A stretch of DNA of 64,000 nucleotides from Ruegeria sp. YS9 (GTDB lineage: Bacteria; Pseudomonadota; Alphaproteobacteria; Rhodobacterales; Rhodobacteraceae), in assembly GCF_024628725.1 (NCBI RefSeq), contig NZ_CP102411.1, positions 1 to 64,000 of the forward strand, written 5' to 3'. A program made the translations under genes and the position numbers. Within the stretch, counting starts at the first letter, position 1, and each line of letters opens with the position of its first letter. The notes under the pieces are model-generated. The model was given only the letters and a program-made list of their open reading frames with translations. It ran no database searches and was not told the DNA's origin. Positions 1 to 9,156 of this stretch are shown in pieces.

Positions 1-1
1 G

Positions 2-2095
2 ATCTTGGGGTTAATCTTCGGCCAGACTTCCGCCGGGACAAGCCTTGCAGCTACATCCCAAGCGTATGAATCAGAGCCCCTGGTCGCACACATAATTACC
101 GCGCAGGACAGGATCGCGCCTGACATCAAGACGATCACTGCAGGACTGCATCTGAAACTGGGCGAAGATTGGAAAACCTACTGGAAATCGCCTGGTGAGG
201 TGGGAATTCCGCCCAAGATCACTTGGAACGGCTCGCAAAACGTCAGCGACGTACAGTTTCACTGGCCCGCGCCGATCCGTTTTCGCGCCTTCGGGATCGA
301 GAATTTCGGGTACAAGGACGAAGTGGTCTTTCCACTGACCGTCACACTCGAGAACCCCGGAGCGCCAGTTGACTTGAAGGCCGCTGTGACAATGCTGATC
401 TGTTCCGATATCTGTGTGCCGGTCGAGTTTTCGCTGGACTTGTCGCTGACTCAGGGAACGGGTCGGGATCAGGACTCGGCCCGGCTTATAAATGCCTTTC
501 TGTCGCGGGTGCCAACCACGGGAAACACAAGCGGAATGAAGTCCGACGCCGCGACCCTGGATACCGAGTCCGAGATGCTGACGCTGAATTTCACCAGCGA
601 CCTGCCCTTTGATGCGCCTGATGTCTTTCCCGACATGGGACGTGACACCGCGTTTGGTGCACCCGACATCCGGCTCGCTGGCGACAGGCGTCAGCTATGG
701 GTGCAGTTTCCGGTCCTCGCTCTGGCACAGGACCCCACCGCCTTGTCCGTCACGGTTACCGACACCAACCGCGTGGCCGAGTTTGCGCCCCGTACCGACG
801 CACCCCCTACCCCGCCACCATATGAAATCGCGGCCGCCGAAACTTCGACCAGCGCGCTGGTCTGGATCATTCTGCTGGCGGTGGGCGGCGGGCTGATCCT
901 GAATGTCATGCCCTGCGTGCTGCCGGTTCTGTCGATCAAGCTTTCCTCGGCGGTAAAGGCTCGCGACCGCTCTGCAGCGCAGATTCGCGCCGGGTTCCTG
1001 GCTTCGGCAGCCGGAATCCTGGCATTCATGTGGCTGTTGGCGGCTATCACCATTGCGGCGCGGTCGCTGGGCTATTCCGTCGGCTGGGGCATCCAGTTCC
1101 AGAATCCGCTTTTCCTCGCGGTGATGATCGTGGTGCTGGCGGTTTTTGCAGCCAGCCTCGCGGGCTTGTTCGAGATCACGCTGCCGCAGTCGCTGAACAC
1201 CCGGCTGGCCCATGTCGAAAAGGGCCGAGTGTCGCTGGTCGGGGATTTCCTGACCGGAACTTTTTCAGCAGTTCTGGCGACGCCCTGCTCGGCCCCCTTC
1301 CTCGGCACGGCGGTGGCCTTTGCCCTGACCGGCCGACCGGTGGATATAGTGGCAATCTTCACCGCAATGGGGGTCGGGCTGGCCATTCCTTACTTGCTGG
1401 TTGCAGTGCACCCGAAACTTACCGCCGCTCTGCCTAAACCGGGGCGTTGGATGGTGGGATTAAAATGGGCCCTGTCGGCGGCACTGCTGACCACGATCGG
1501 CTGGTTGGTCTGGGTGATGGTCGGGGTGGCCGGAGACACTGCTGCAACTGCTACCGTGCTGGCTGCAACTGTGCTGGTCCTGTTGATCTGGAAAAGTACG
1601 ATGATGCCACCCGTTTTGCGCTGGACAGCCCTGTTGCTGACGCTGACCGCAGCGTTTGCTGCACCGGTTGCGATTGCCGGCAAAGACCGGTCCAGGCTGC
1701 TTGAGCCAGCCGGAGAGATCCCATGGATTACCTTCAGCCGCTCCGAAATCGCCCGCCTTGTATCGCGCGGCGAGGTGGTTTTCGTCGATGTCACAGCCGA
1801 CTGGTGTCTGACCTGCAAGGCCAACAAAGCGTTGGTGCTGGAACGCGGCGAGGTTCTGGCAACGCTGCAATCGGACAAAGCAATTCCGATGCAGGCCGAC
1901 TGGACCCGCCCCGACGATGTGATCGCCCGGTTCCTTGAGGACAATGGCCGGTTCGGGATCCCCTTCAACATCGTCTACGGCCCGTCGGCCCCCGAAGGCA
2001 TCGCCCTGCCTGAGATCTTGACCACGAACGCCATTCTCGACGCGATGGAACAGGCCGCGCCGATTGCGGGCGGAGCTGTGGAAAGCGGATCCTGA
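2..2095 (+). CDS. scsB: ScsB/DsbD-family protein-disulfide reductase (5' end cut by window)
   Basis: Membrane thiol-disulfide reductase that would carry electrons from cytosolic thioredoxin to periplasmic thiol proteins. The visible 696 residues show an N-terminal periplasmic immunoglobulin-like domain of the ScsB type, then a DsbD/CcdA-like membrane core (about residues 280-560) with conserved cysteines in NVMPCVLP and TPCSAPF, and a C-terminal thioredoxin domain with WCLTC near residue 600. The reading frame is open to the left edge and begins in what looks like the tail of a signal peptide, so the TTG at position 5 is probably not the true start. ScsB partners ScsC in copper tolerance, and an ScsC-like gene lies at 15296. 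CcdA-like reductases also feed CcmG, encoded at 4310. ScsB rather than plain DsbD is inferred from the N-terminal domain and the context. Confidence 0.85.
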   Translation: MLGLIFGQTSAGTSLAATSQAYESEPLVAHIITAQDRIAPDIKTITAGLHLKLGEDWKTYWKSPGEVGIPPKITWNGSQNVSDVQFHWPAPIRFRAFGIENFGYKDEVVFPLTVTLENPGAPVDLKAAVTMLICSDICVPVEFSLDLSLTQGTGRDQDSARLINAFLSRVPTTGNTSGMKSDAATLDTESEMLTLNFTSDLPFDAPDVFPDMGRDTAFGAPDIRLAGDRRQLWVQFPVLALAQDPTALSVTVTDTNRVAEFAPRTDAPPTPPPYEIAAAETSTSALVWIILLAVGGGLILNVMPCVLPVLSIKLSSAVKARDRSAAQIRAGFLASAAGILAFMWLLAAITIAARSLGYSVGWGIQFQNPLFLAVMIVVLAVFAASLAGLFEITLPQSLNTRLAHVEKGRVSLVGDFLTGTFSAVLATPCSAPFLGTAVAFALTGRPVDIVAIFTAMGVGLAIPYLLVAVHPKLTAALPKPGRWMVGLKWALSAALLTTIGWLVWVMVGVAGDTAATATVLAATVLVLLIWKSTMMPPVLRWTALLLTLTAAFAAPVAIAGKDRSRLLEPAGEIPWITFSRSEIARLVSRGEVVFVDVTADWCLTCKANKALVLERGEVLATLQSDKAIPMQADWTRPDDVIARFLEDNGRFGIPFNIVYGPSAPEGIALPEILTTNAILDAMEQAAPIAGGAVESGS

Positions 2096-2104
2096 CCCCG
2101 GAGT

Positions 2105-2563
2105 TCACATATCCCGGATGCGATTGCTCTGCTGCGCCAAACGCATGGTCTCGTGCTCTTCCATTTCCAGTAGTGCTTGAAGGAGTTCGCGTGCTTCGGG
2201 TATTTCGGCACGCCCTTGCAAATACCGATATAAATCGATCACCTGATTGTGAAGATCGAAGACCGCTTCGCAGATCTCATCGATGCTCATCTGTGCGAGC
2301 GGTCTGTCGCAGGTGCGATGTGGGTCGACAGGCTCATGGCCCAAATAGTCATATACCCACGTGTTGAGCGCTTTGGGATCGGCTCGTTTCACGAAGCCAT
2401 CGACGATTTTCTCCAAAGCAGCCTCATGGTCGGCGAGGTAGGTAAGCAACATCCTGGCCAGCTCCTGCTCGGACTGTGTCGAACAGTGGGCCAAACATTC
2501 GGCGAGCCAATGATGCATTTCCCGCGTCCAGACAATTAGATCAGAAAACGTTTCAACTTTCAT
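2105..2563 (-). CDS. Small helical protein of unknown function, possibly a metal-binding four-helix bundle
   Basis: The 152 residues look almost entirely helical and are rich in His, Glu and Asp: REMHHWL near residue 15, LADHEAALEK near 44, DLHNQVIDLYRYL near 103 and LEMEEHETMRL near 131. This resembles ferritin-, rubrerythrin- or hemerythrin-like bundles, but no exact ExxH pair was seen, so a di-iron site is only a possibility. There is no signal peptide. It lies 116 bp downstream of ccmI on the same strand and converges on the scsB gene with a 9-bp gap. A role linked to haem, iron or redox handling is inferred from position only. Confidence 0.6.
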   Translation of the reverse strand: MKVETFSDLIVWTREMHHWLAECLAHCSTQSEQELARMLLTYLADHEAALEKIVDGFVKRADPKALNTWVYDYLGHEPVDPHRTCDRPLAQMSIDEICEAVFDLHNQVIDLYRYLQGRAEIPEARELLQALLEMEEHETMRLAQQSNRIRDM

Positions 2564-2679
2564 GGCCTCAACCTCCTAAAGATCGGCATGCGAAAGCCTA
2601 AACCGGCATTTTCCAGATGGCTCACTGGGCATCGGAGCGCGAAGTCGGCGCCGGCCCGACCCACGCCAGGCTGCGGGAA

Positions 2680-3828
2680 TCACCCCCCCAGTTCCCGCAA
2701 TGCCCGGTCGATTGCCACCTTGCGCGGATCCTCCTGCGGCAGGTCATCCGCCAGATCCCTTGCCCTGCCATAGGCGTTCCGGGCGCCGTCGGTCTCGCCC
2801 AGCACCGAATAGGCGTTGCCCAGCCGCATCCAGCCGTCCAGATCCCCTGGGTTTTCCTGCATCCGGCTCGCCAGCCGTTCGACCATCGAGCGGATGAAGG
2901 CCTGCCGATCTTCGTCGGACATCTCCTCGGCCGTCGCCACCTGATCGGCAGTTGGGCCGGGCATGGAAGGGGCAAAAGTCGCCAGATCCACCGGCGCCCG
3001 TCCTATCGACGGGGCGATGCGGTTAAGCTGGGCCACAAAACTCTCCATCCATGGCCGGAACTCCTCTTCGGCGTCGATCCGCGTCTTCAGTAGATCATAG
3101 GCCTTTTCAGGCGATCCAGCCTGCTCCAGACCAACGGCTTTGTAGAATGTCGCTGCTGGGTTCGATGGGTCCAGTTCCAAGGCTCGTTCAAACGCCCGAT
3201 CGGCCTTGGGCGTAACGACACCGTCATCGGCATAGACCAACGCCTCGCCATATTGCGACACCAGCGCTGAATTCGCATTGGGTCGGTCCAGCAACCCCTC
3301 GAACGCGTCTGCGGCATCTCCAAAGCGTCCCATACGCATATAGGTCTGAGCCAACAACACCCATCCCTCGGTTGGCCCGCCGGTTTCATCCGCCTCGAGC
3401 CGCGACTTCAGGCGCACGGCAAGGTCGGCGATTTCACGGGCTTCGGCCTGCTCCCCCTCGCGTTGGGCAAATGGCTGGCTGGGGATGTAGGGACTACCCA
3501 GTTGCCAATAAAGACCGGCTCCGAGCGCTGGAACTACCAGCGCGGCAAGTAAAATCAGCGCACGCCCGGAATGGCCCATCATCGCTTTGTCGTCCGATTG
3601 CCGGTCAATCGCCTTCAGGCGACGTTCTATCTCGGCTCTGGCGGCCTTGGCTTCTTCGGCCGAGATAATTCCTCGTTCCAGGTCCTTCTCTACTTCGCCG
3701 ATCTGGTCGGAAAAGATGGCAGAGGCGCTTTCGTGTCTCGACAAGTCCGAGGTCTTGCGCCCCATACCGGAGAGGGCGAGCGTCAGAAACACCGCCACGG
3801 CCATGAATGAAAAGATAATCCAGATCAT
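2680..3828 (-). CDS. ccmI: Cytochrome c biogenesis protein CcmI
   Basis: CcmI is the apocytochrome c chaperone of System I maturation. It holds the C-terminal helix of apocytochromes and delivers them to the CcmF/CcmH haem ligase. The 382-residue product has an N-terminal transmembrane segment (MIWIIFSFMAVAVFL), a cytosolic heptad-rich loop with many Glu and Arg, a second transmembrane segment around residues 90-112 and a long periplasmic part with TPR-like repeats. The start chosen is the ATG whose A-T-G-A overlaps the ccmH stop, typical of translational coupling. A longer frame extends upstream but only reads through ccmH. It is the last ccm gene of the block. Confidence 0.92.
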   Translation of the reverse strand: MIWIIFSFMAVAVFLTLALSGMGRKTSDLSRHESASAIFSDQIGEVEKDLERGIISAEEAKAARAEIERRLKAIDRQSDDKAMMGHSGRALILLAALVVPALGAGLYWQLGSPYIPSQPFAQREGEQAEAREIADLAVRLKSRLEADETGGPTEGWVLLAQTYMRMGRFGDAADAFEGLLDRPNANSALVSQYGEALVYADDGVVTPKADRAFERALELDPSNPAATFYKAVGLEQAGSPEKAYDLLKTRIDAEEEFRPWMESFVAQLNRIAPSIGRAPVDLATFAPSMPGPTADQVATAEEMSDEDRQAFIRSMVERLASRMQENPGDLDGWMRLGNAYSVLGETDGARNAYGRARDLADDLPQEDPRKVAIDRALRELGG

Positions 3829-4313
3829 GCGTGCGGCTCCGTGAGTGAATGGTTTTCGGAATTCCGTTCTTCGCTCGCGCCGTGTGCCGTCTCTTGATTT
3901 CGCGACTTCCGATATCGGCGCGCATTCTGGGTCAATACCGCTGCAGTCGCGATACCACCCAGCCCCAGGATGACGATAGGCGCAACCCACAGTATGTAAG
4001 TTGATGGCTTCCACGGCGGGTTGAACAGAACATAGTCGCCATAACGCGCAACCAGAAAATCCATAACCTGCTGGTCCGAGTCACCTGCCACCAGCCGTTC
4101 GCGCACAAGCAGACGAAGGTCGCGCGCCACCCCGGCGTTAGAACTGTCGATGTCTTGGTTCTGGCACACCACGCAGCGCACCTGTTTTGAAATCGCCCGG
4201 GCCCGTTCTTCCAGAACCGGATCTGCAAGTATCTCGTCGGGCTCAACCGCGAATGCCGGCTGCGACACCAGCATCGCCAGAGTGACTGCGGTAATTACAA
4301 TGCGACGTATCAT
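3825..4313 (-). CDS. ccmH: Cytochrome c biogenesis thiol protein CcmH (CcmL type)
   Basis: Periplasm-facing thioredoxin-like protein that reduces the CxxCH motif of apocytochromes before haem attachment. It has a signal peptide (about residues 1-22), the CcmH motif RCVVCQNQ with Cys47 and Cys50, the conserved helical segment following it, and one C-terminal transmembrane helix around 104-125. The 162-residue length fits the short alphaproteobacterial CcmH that lacks a fused CcmI domain. Its start overlaps the ccmG stop by four bases and its stop overlaps the ccmI start, so ccmF-G-H-I reads as one operon. Confidence 0.93.
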   Translation of the reverse strand: MIRRIVITAVTLAMLVSQPAFAVEPDEILADPVLEERARAISKQVRCVVCQNQDIDSSNAGVARDLRLLVRERLVAGDSDQQVMDFLVARYGDYVLFNPPWKPSTYILWVAPIVILGLGGIATAAVLTQNARRYRKSRNQETAHGASEERNSENHSLTEPHA

Positions 4314-4879
4314 GACGCCTCTCCTCCGGCCGCCCGCGCCTGATCCAGCGCGGTGCGCATCTTTGAAATTGCCTCGTCGCCCAGCACCGGGCCAACAAAA
4401 CGGAATACGACCTTGCCCGCGCCATCAATCACAAAGGTCTCTGGCACGCCGGAAATCCCCCATTCGATCCCGGCTCGGCCGTCCAGGTCGGAACCGATGC
4501 GCTCATAAGGGTTGCCCAGATCGTCGAGCCATTTCCGCGCGTCCTGCGGCTTGTCTTTGTAGTTAATGCCCATCAGGCGAATGCCCTCATCGCGCACCAT
4601 ACGCGTTAGCACCGCATGTTCGGCCCGGCAGGGCACGCACCAGGACGCAAACACGTTGACCACGATCGGAGCTGACCCGTCATTTTCCACCAGATCGGTA
4701 CTGGACAGCCCGTGGGTATCCAGCCCATCGACCGGCGGCAAGTCGAACTCAGGCACCGGCTGAGAGATCAAAACAGACGGGATTTCGTTTGGATCGCGAT
4801 CGGGATTCAATCCCCATAGCAGAAAGGCACCCAGGATGCCGGCAATCGTAATTGGGAACAGTGCAAATAGACGTTTCAT
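4310..4879 (-). CDS. ccmG: Cytochrome c biogenesis thioredoxin CcmG/DsbE
   Basis: Membrane-anchored periplasmic thioredoxin that supplies reductant to CcmH and apocytochrome. The 189-residue product has an N-terminal anchor (residues 1-23), the active site WCVPC (Cys81, Cys84) and the cis-proline loop GVPETF typical of CcmG. The start at 4879 was chosen because it lies four bases after the ccmF stop and gives the family length. An upstream in-frame extension would read into ccmF. Reductant would come from a CcdA/DsbD-type protein such as the ScsB-like product at the left edge. Confidence 0.93.
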   Translation of the reverse strand: MKRLFALFPITIAGILGAFLLWGLNPDRDPNEIPSVLISQPVPEFDLPPVDGLDTHGLSSTDLVENDGSAPIVVNVFASWCVPCRAEHAVLTRMVRDEGIRLMGINYKDKPQDARKWLDDLGNPYERIGSDLDGRAGIEWGISGVPETFVIDGAGKVVFRFVGPVLGDEAISKMRTALDQARAAGGEAS

Positions 4880-4883
4880 TGCC

Positions 4884-6878
4884 CTACTCCGCCGCCACCG
4901 GAACGGAGCCCTGCCCAGTCCGTTTTCGTGGTGCACCGACGCGTAGACGCCGATCGGAGAGTGACAAGACACCACCAAATGCTAACAATCCTGAACCTAT
5001 CCAGATCCAGACCACCAATGGCTCATACAGGATACGCAGAGTCCATTTGCTCTGTTCTGATTCCGCCGCCGGTTCCGATATCGAGGCGTAAAGGTCCCCT
5101 GCCAACGTCGTTCGAATTGCCGACTCGGTCGTACTGGTACCCGCCACGAGATAGGCCCTGCGCTCGGGTTGAAGCGTGGTGACATAAGCGCCATCGCGAA
5201 ATACCTTCAGTGTGGCCGTGCGAGACAGATAGTTCGGACCGCGAAGCTGTTCCACACCGTCAAAACGCACGTCGAACCCTGCTATCTCGATCTGTGTTCC
5301 GGGCTCGGCAAAAGTCACGACCTCGGATTTCCAAGCGCTGGACCCGATAAAGCCGATCATACAGACCGCCAACCCCGCATGGGCCACGACCATGCCGTAA
5401 TGCGAACGCGGTAGGTTGCGGGCCCGACGCAGGGACTCGGCCAGCGGTGCCTCACCCAGCTTTATTCGGCTGGCCCACTCTGTCAGCACAGCGCCCAGCA
5501 ACCAAACCGCAAGGCCGATCGACAGTACCGCCAAGGCTGGGCCGCCGGTATCCAGATACCACACAAGCAACGCCACGAGCAGGCTAACCCCGGCCACCCA
5601 TTTAAGCCGGCCCAGAACACCGCGCAAATCCGCCCGCTTCCATGACAACAGCGGCCCAATCCCCATTACAACGACCAGAACCAGCATGATCGGCACGAAA
5701 CTGGCGTTGTAATAAGGTGGTCCAACCGAAATCTTTTCACCTGTCACAGCCTCAAGCAAAAGCGGATAAAGCGTACCGAATAGAACCGTCGCCGTTGCGG
5801 TGGCCAGCAGCAGGTTGTTAATAAGCAAACCGGCCTCGCGGCTGATCGGGGCAAAAAGACCGCCGCCCTCCATCTCCGGTGCGCGTATGGCAAACAGCGT
5901 CAATGAACCACCGATCGCGACAGCCAACAGTGCCAAGATGTAAATGCCGCGTTCGGGATCGACCGAAAACGCGTGGACCGATGTAAGCAAGCCTGAGCGG
6001 ACAATGAATGTCCCCAACAAGGACAACGAGAAGGTCAAAACGGCCAGCAGGATCGTCCAACTTTTGAAGCTGCCGCGCTTTTCTGTCACGATGGCCGAAT
6101 GGAACAGCGCTGTGCCAGCAAGCCAGGGCATAAACGAGACATTCTCGACCGGATCCCAGAACCACCAGCCGCCCCAACCCAGTTCGTAATAGGCCCACCA
6201 GCTGCCCAGTACGATACCAAGTGTCAGAAACACCCACGCCGCCAATGTCCAGGGTCGGACCCAACGCGCCCATGCCGGATCGACCCGCCCCTCAATCAGG
6301 GCAGCCACGGCGAAAGAAAATACGATCGAGAAGCCGACGTAACCCAGGTATAGGAACGGCGGGTGCATAGCCAGGCCGACATCCTGCAATAGCGGATTTA
6401 AATCCTGACCATCCAGCGGTGCCGGAAACACCCGGTCGAACGGGTTCGAGGTGAACAGCATGAATGACAGGAACCCCGCGCTGATCCAGGCCTGCACTGC
6501 CAGTGTGCGCGCCTTGAGTTTCAGCGGGATGTTCCGAGCCAACAAAGACACACCCAGCCCGAAAATCACCAATATCAGAATCCACAACAGCAGCGACCCT
6601 TCGTGGCTACCCCAGGTCGCAGCCACCTTGAAAAGCATCGGTTTCAGCGAATGAGAATTGCTGGCCACATTTAGCACAGTGAAATCGCTGACCACGAAGG
6701 ACCACATCAGAGCGGCGAAGGCGATAGCAACCAGCGCTGTCTGCAGGATCGAGGTCGCAGATGCCGATCGCATCCACATGACATTGTTCCGCGCTGCTCC
6801 AATCAAAGGTAATACGCTTTGCACCAAGGACACGGCCAGGGCGAGCGCCAAGGCAAACTGCCCGATTTCCGGTATCAT
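4884..6878 (-). CDS. ccmF: Haem lyase subunit CcmF
   Basis: CcmF is the core of the System I cytochrome c synthetase, taking haem from holo-CcmE and joining it to apocytochrome c. The 664-residue polytopic protein carries the tryptophan-rich WWD signature (WGGWWFWDPVENVSFMPW) around residues 235-250 and many transmembrane helices. The start MIPEIGQFALALALA matches family N-termini, so the longer frame to 7112 was rejected. No ccmE, ccmA, ccmB, ccmC or ccmD is present. Upstream there is only a divergent copper promoter. The set is therefore partial and presumably works with genes elsewhere in the genome. Confidence 0.94.
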   Translation of the reverse strand: MIPEIGQFALALALAVSLVQSVLPLIGAARNNVMWMRSASATSILQTALVAIAFAALMWSFVVSDFTVLNVASNSHSLKPMLFKVAATWGSHEGSLLLWILILVIFGLGVSLLARNIPLKLKARTLAVQAWISAGFLSFMLFTSNPFDRVFPAPLDGQDLNPLLQDVGLAMHPPFLYLGYVGFSIVFSFAVAALIEGRVDPAWARWVRPWTLAAWVFLTLGIVLGSWWAYYELGWGGWWFWDPVENVSFMPWLAGTALFHSAIVTEKRGSFKSWTILLAVLTFSLSLLGTFIVRSGLLTSVHAFSVDPERGIYILALLAVAIGGSLTLFAIRAPEMEGGGLFAPISREAGLLINNLLLATATATVLFGTLYPLLLEAVTGEKISVGPPYYNASFVPIMLVLVVVMGIGPLLSWKRADLRGVLGRLKWVAGVSLLVALLVWYLDTGGPALAVLSIGLAVWLLGAVLTEWASRIKLGEAPLAESLRRARNLPRSHYGMVVAHAGLAVCMIGFIGSSAWKSEVVTFAEPGTQIEIAGFDVRFDGVEQLRGPNYLSRTATLKVFRDGAYVTTLQPERRAYLVAGTSTTESAIRTTLAGDLYASISEPAAESEQSKWTLRILYEPLVVWIWIGSGLLAFGGVLSLSDRRLRVGAPRKRTGQGSVPVAAE

Positions 6879-7006
6879 TCCAAACCCTCCGGGTTTCCGG
6901 TTTCGCGGCCTTGTCCGACAATCCAGCGCTGGAGAGTCAAGGACATTTTTGCCGCACCCCAACCAGACGCGTGCGCCTTGGCTGGCGGATTTACGAACCG
7001 GTGGCC

Positions 7007-7037
7007 TTGACCTTCCAGCGTGGGAATCCCCCATTTT
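7007..7037 (+). promoter_or_regulatory. CueR-type copper promoter (box 1)
   Basis: TTGACC (-35) is followed by a 19-bp spacer starting TTCCAGCG and containing GGGAA, then CATTTT (-10). An over-long spacer with a dyad is the hallmark of MerR-family promoters, and the sequence matches the CueR pattern. It lies 54 bp before the outer-membrane gene at 7091. The same pattern recurs at 10378, 16287 (minus strand) and 16371, and a cueR gene is at 18958. Confidence 0.8.
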
Positions 7038-7090
7038 TCCAACACGTCGCTTGTCACGGAGCGCGAAATGGACAACCGAGTGAGGATAGG

Positions 7091-8200
7091 ATGGTGAGAA
7101 ACCAAACAGCAAAAATTCACCGTTGGAAATTCGTTCGGGCCGCTTTGATGGCCGGGGGTCTGGGCCTGGCGTCGCCCGTCATGGCTCAAACGGTGACACA
7201 GCCGACTGACAGCATGGCGATGGACCCGAAAGCCTCTGCTGGAATGGCTGGAATGGGCAACATGTCGGCAATGATGCGCCCTGACGCGTCGCCACCCACG
7301 GGTGTCGTCGGAGGCATGCACCCGCCCGAGGGCGTGTTGATGCCGGTATTCTCGTTTATGAACATGGAGATGGACGGAAACCGCTCGGGAACGCAGTCGC
7401 TGTCTACTTCGGACGTGCTGTCGCAATATATGATCGCGCCGCTCAGCATGAGCATGAACATGGCGATGATCGGCCTGATGTATGGCGTGACCGATGACAT
7501 CTCGGTCATGGCGATGCTGCCCTATACCAACAAGTCGATGAAACATCAGACCCGCATGGGGCAGACTTTCAAGACCAGGGCGCAGGGGTTCGGTGACCTG
7601 AAGATCATCGGCGGGTATGATGTCTACAAATCCGACGGGCAGGTTCTGGAACTGTCTCTTGGCCTCAGCTTGCCGACCGGATCGATAGACGAGACCGACA
7701 CTACGCCGGCCGGGCCGGACCAGCTGCTGCCCTACCCTATGCAACTGGGGTCCGGCACCTACGACCTGCTGCCGGGCATCACCTATACGGGCCAGAACGC
7801 AGATTGGTCGTGGGGCGCCCAGCTGGCCGCCATGATCCGGATGGGTGAGAATGATGCCGGTTACACCTTGGGTGACGTCTATTCAGCAACAGTTTGGGGT
7901 GCGCGGCGCTGGAATGACCAGTTCAGCTCCTAGTTGCGGGTGGTCGGCGACATCGTGGAAAACATTGACGGGTCGGATGCGCGCCTGAACCCAGGCATGG
8001 TGCCCACCGCTGATCCCACCCTGCGCGGCGGCCAGTTTCTGAGTATCGGAATCGGAGTGAATTACCTTGTGCCGGGGTCGGGCGTTTTGGCGGGCACGCG
8101 CCTGGGTATCGAGGGCGTGATCCCGGTGTATCAAGATCTGGATGGGCCCCAGCTTGAACGCGATTACGCAGTCTCCTTCGCGATACGCAGGGCGTTCTGA
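7091..8200 (+). pseudogene. Copper-associated outer-membrane/transporter-like protein, interrupted by an in-frame TAG
   Basis: One continuous frame of about 370 codons encodes a signal peptide (ending near SPVMAQ), a Met-rich stretch (many MAM, MGNM, MSMNM), then a beta-rich domain with alternating residues, aromatic positions and a C-terminal Phe typical of outer-membrane barrels. It resembles transporter-like proteins often found beside copper oxidase genes. A TAG at 7931-7933 splits it into 280 and about 88 residues, with the protein pattern resuming at the very next codon (LRVVGDIVEN). This is therefore a nonsense mutation, a sequencing error or readthrough, not a frameshift. The start at 7091 follows gaggatagg and the copper promoter. 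A role in copper handling is inferred from the promoter and Met content. Confidence 0.7.
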
Positions 8201-8204
8201 CCCT

Positions 8205-8870
8205 TCAGCCCCAAACCGACTGTAAACGGACAATCAGCGCCGCCGCGGTGGTCAGAACGACCACTGACACCGCCATCAGTAGCAGGGCCAATACCACAGG
8301 TCCGCCGCGCCCAGGTACGCGACGTGCCAGTTGGGCTGCAAATCCAGTACCGTGGGCGATCTGGCTCTGAACGACGGATAGGTATAGCGGCAGCGCTCCG
8401 ACCAGCGTGGCGTACAGGTAAACGCCTGAGATGTTCTCGAAGTAGGCGGAGCGTACCAGCGTCGGACCGACTACCCGCAACGCCACTACGGGATCACCGC
8501 CGAAAGACCCGAACCAGTCCGCCGAAAGCGCGTAGATCAGCGCATGCAGCACGATGAACAGGACGGCCCGTAGCAGCAGGTCAATTAGCAGATACCGGGC
8601 CGGGACGGCCCCCCTGCCCCGCGCCCTGACCCCAAAGGCGAATAGAAAAAAGCTGAGATAGTTCACGGCAAACACGACGGGCAGCCCATTTGTCACCACC
8701 TGGCGAAAAAACCGGACAAACGCGGGACCGCCGTTCAGAAGGTGCGTCGCAAAGCCCGGCGTACGCAGTATGAAAGCCAGCAACAATGGCACCAGCGCAA
8801 GACAGCTGACGATCAGCGTGTTCCGTGCAAACTGCCAAAACGGCATGTCGATTGCGAAAAATCTCTCCAT
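8205..8870 (-). CDS. Integral membrane protein of unknown function
   Basis: The 221-residue product has about five hydrophobic segments, around residues 17-36, 60-82, 92-115, 145-165 and 190-212, joined by Arg-rich loops, and no recognised motif. It converges on the copper-regulated outer-membrane gene with a 4-bp gap and faces away from the L,D-transpeptidase gene. No CueR-type promoter was seen upstream. No family could be recognised. Confidence 0.6.
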   Translation of the reverse strand: MERFFAIDMPFWQFARNTLIVSCLALVPLLLAFILRTPGFATHLLNGGPAFVRFFRQVVTNGLPVVFAVNYLSFFLFAFGVRARGRGAVPARYLLIDLLLRAVLFIVLHALIYALSADWFGSFGGDPVVALRVVGPTLVRSAYFENISGVYLYATLVGALPLYLSVVQSQIAHGTGFAAQLARRVPGRGGPVVLALLLMAVSVVVLTTAAALIVRLQSVWG

Positions 8871-9156
8871 TACATCTACCTTGCCAGCCAGTCCGTTTCC
8901 CGTCGATCACCCAAAGTGATTTCAGTGCTGTTGATTGATGAAGGTTCGCAAACCTTGGAATCTGATTTGCTTTGTTGCAACAAAGTCGGCGCATGATGAC
9001 TCAGTAACCCGATTCCGCCTGTGTCTTAAATGCTAACGCTTAGGACGCCAGTCGTTTCGAACGAACAATTGAATGGACATAACGGATTGTTCGGATGATT
9101 GTCTTTGTCCATCTCCACGGTTCCGGATACCAAACCAAGTTACAGGAGCGCTATCA

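Noticed and set aside
6879..7112. Longer N-terminus for CcmF
   Set aside because: The extension is unlike the family, lies under the CueR promoter of the opposite gene and has no signal or membrane pattern.
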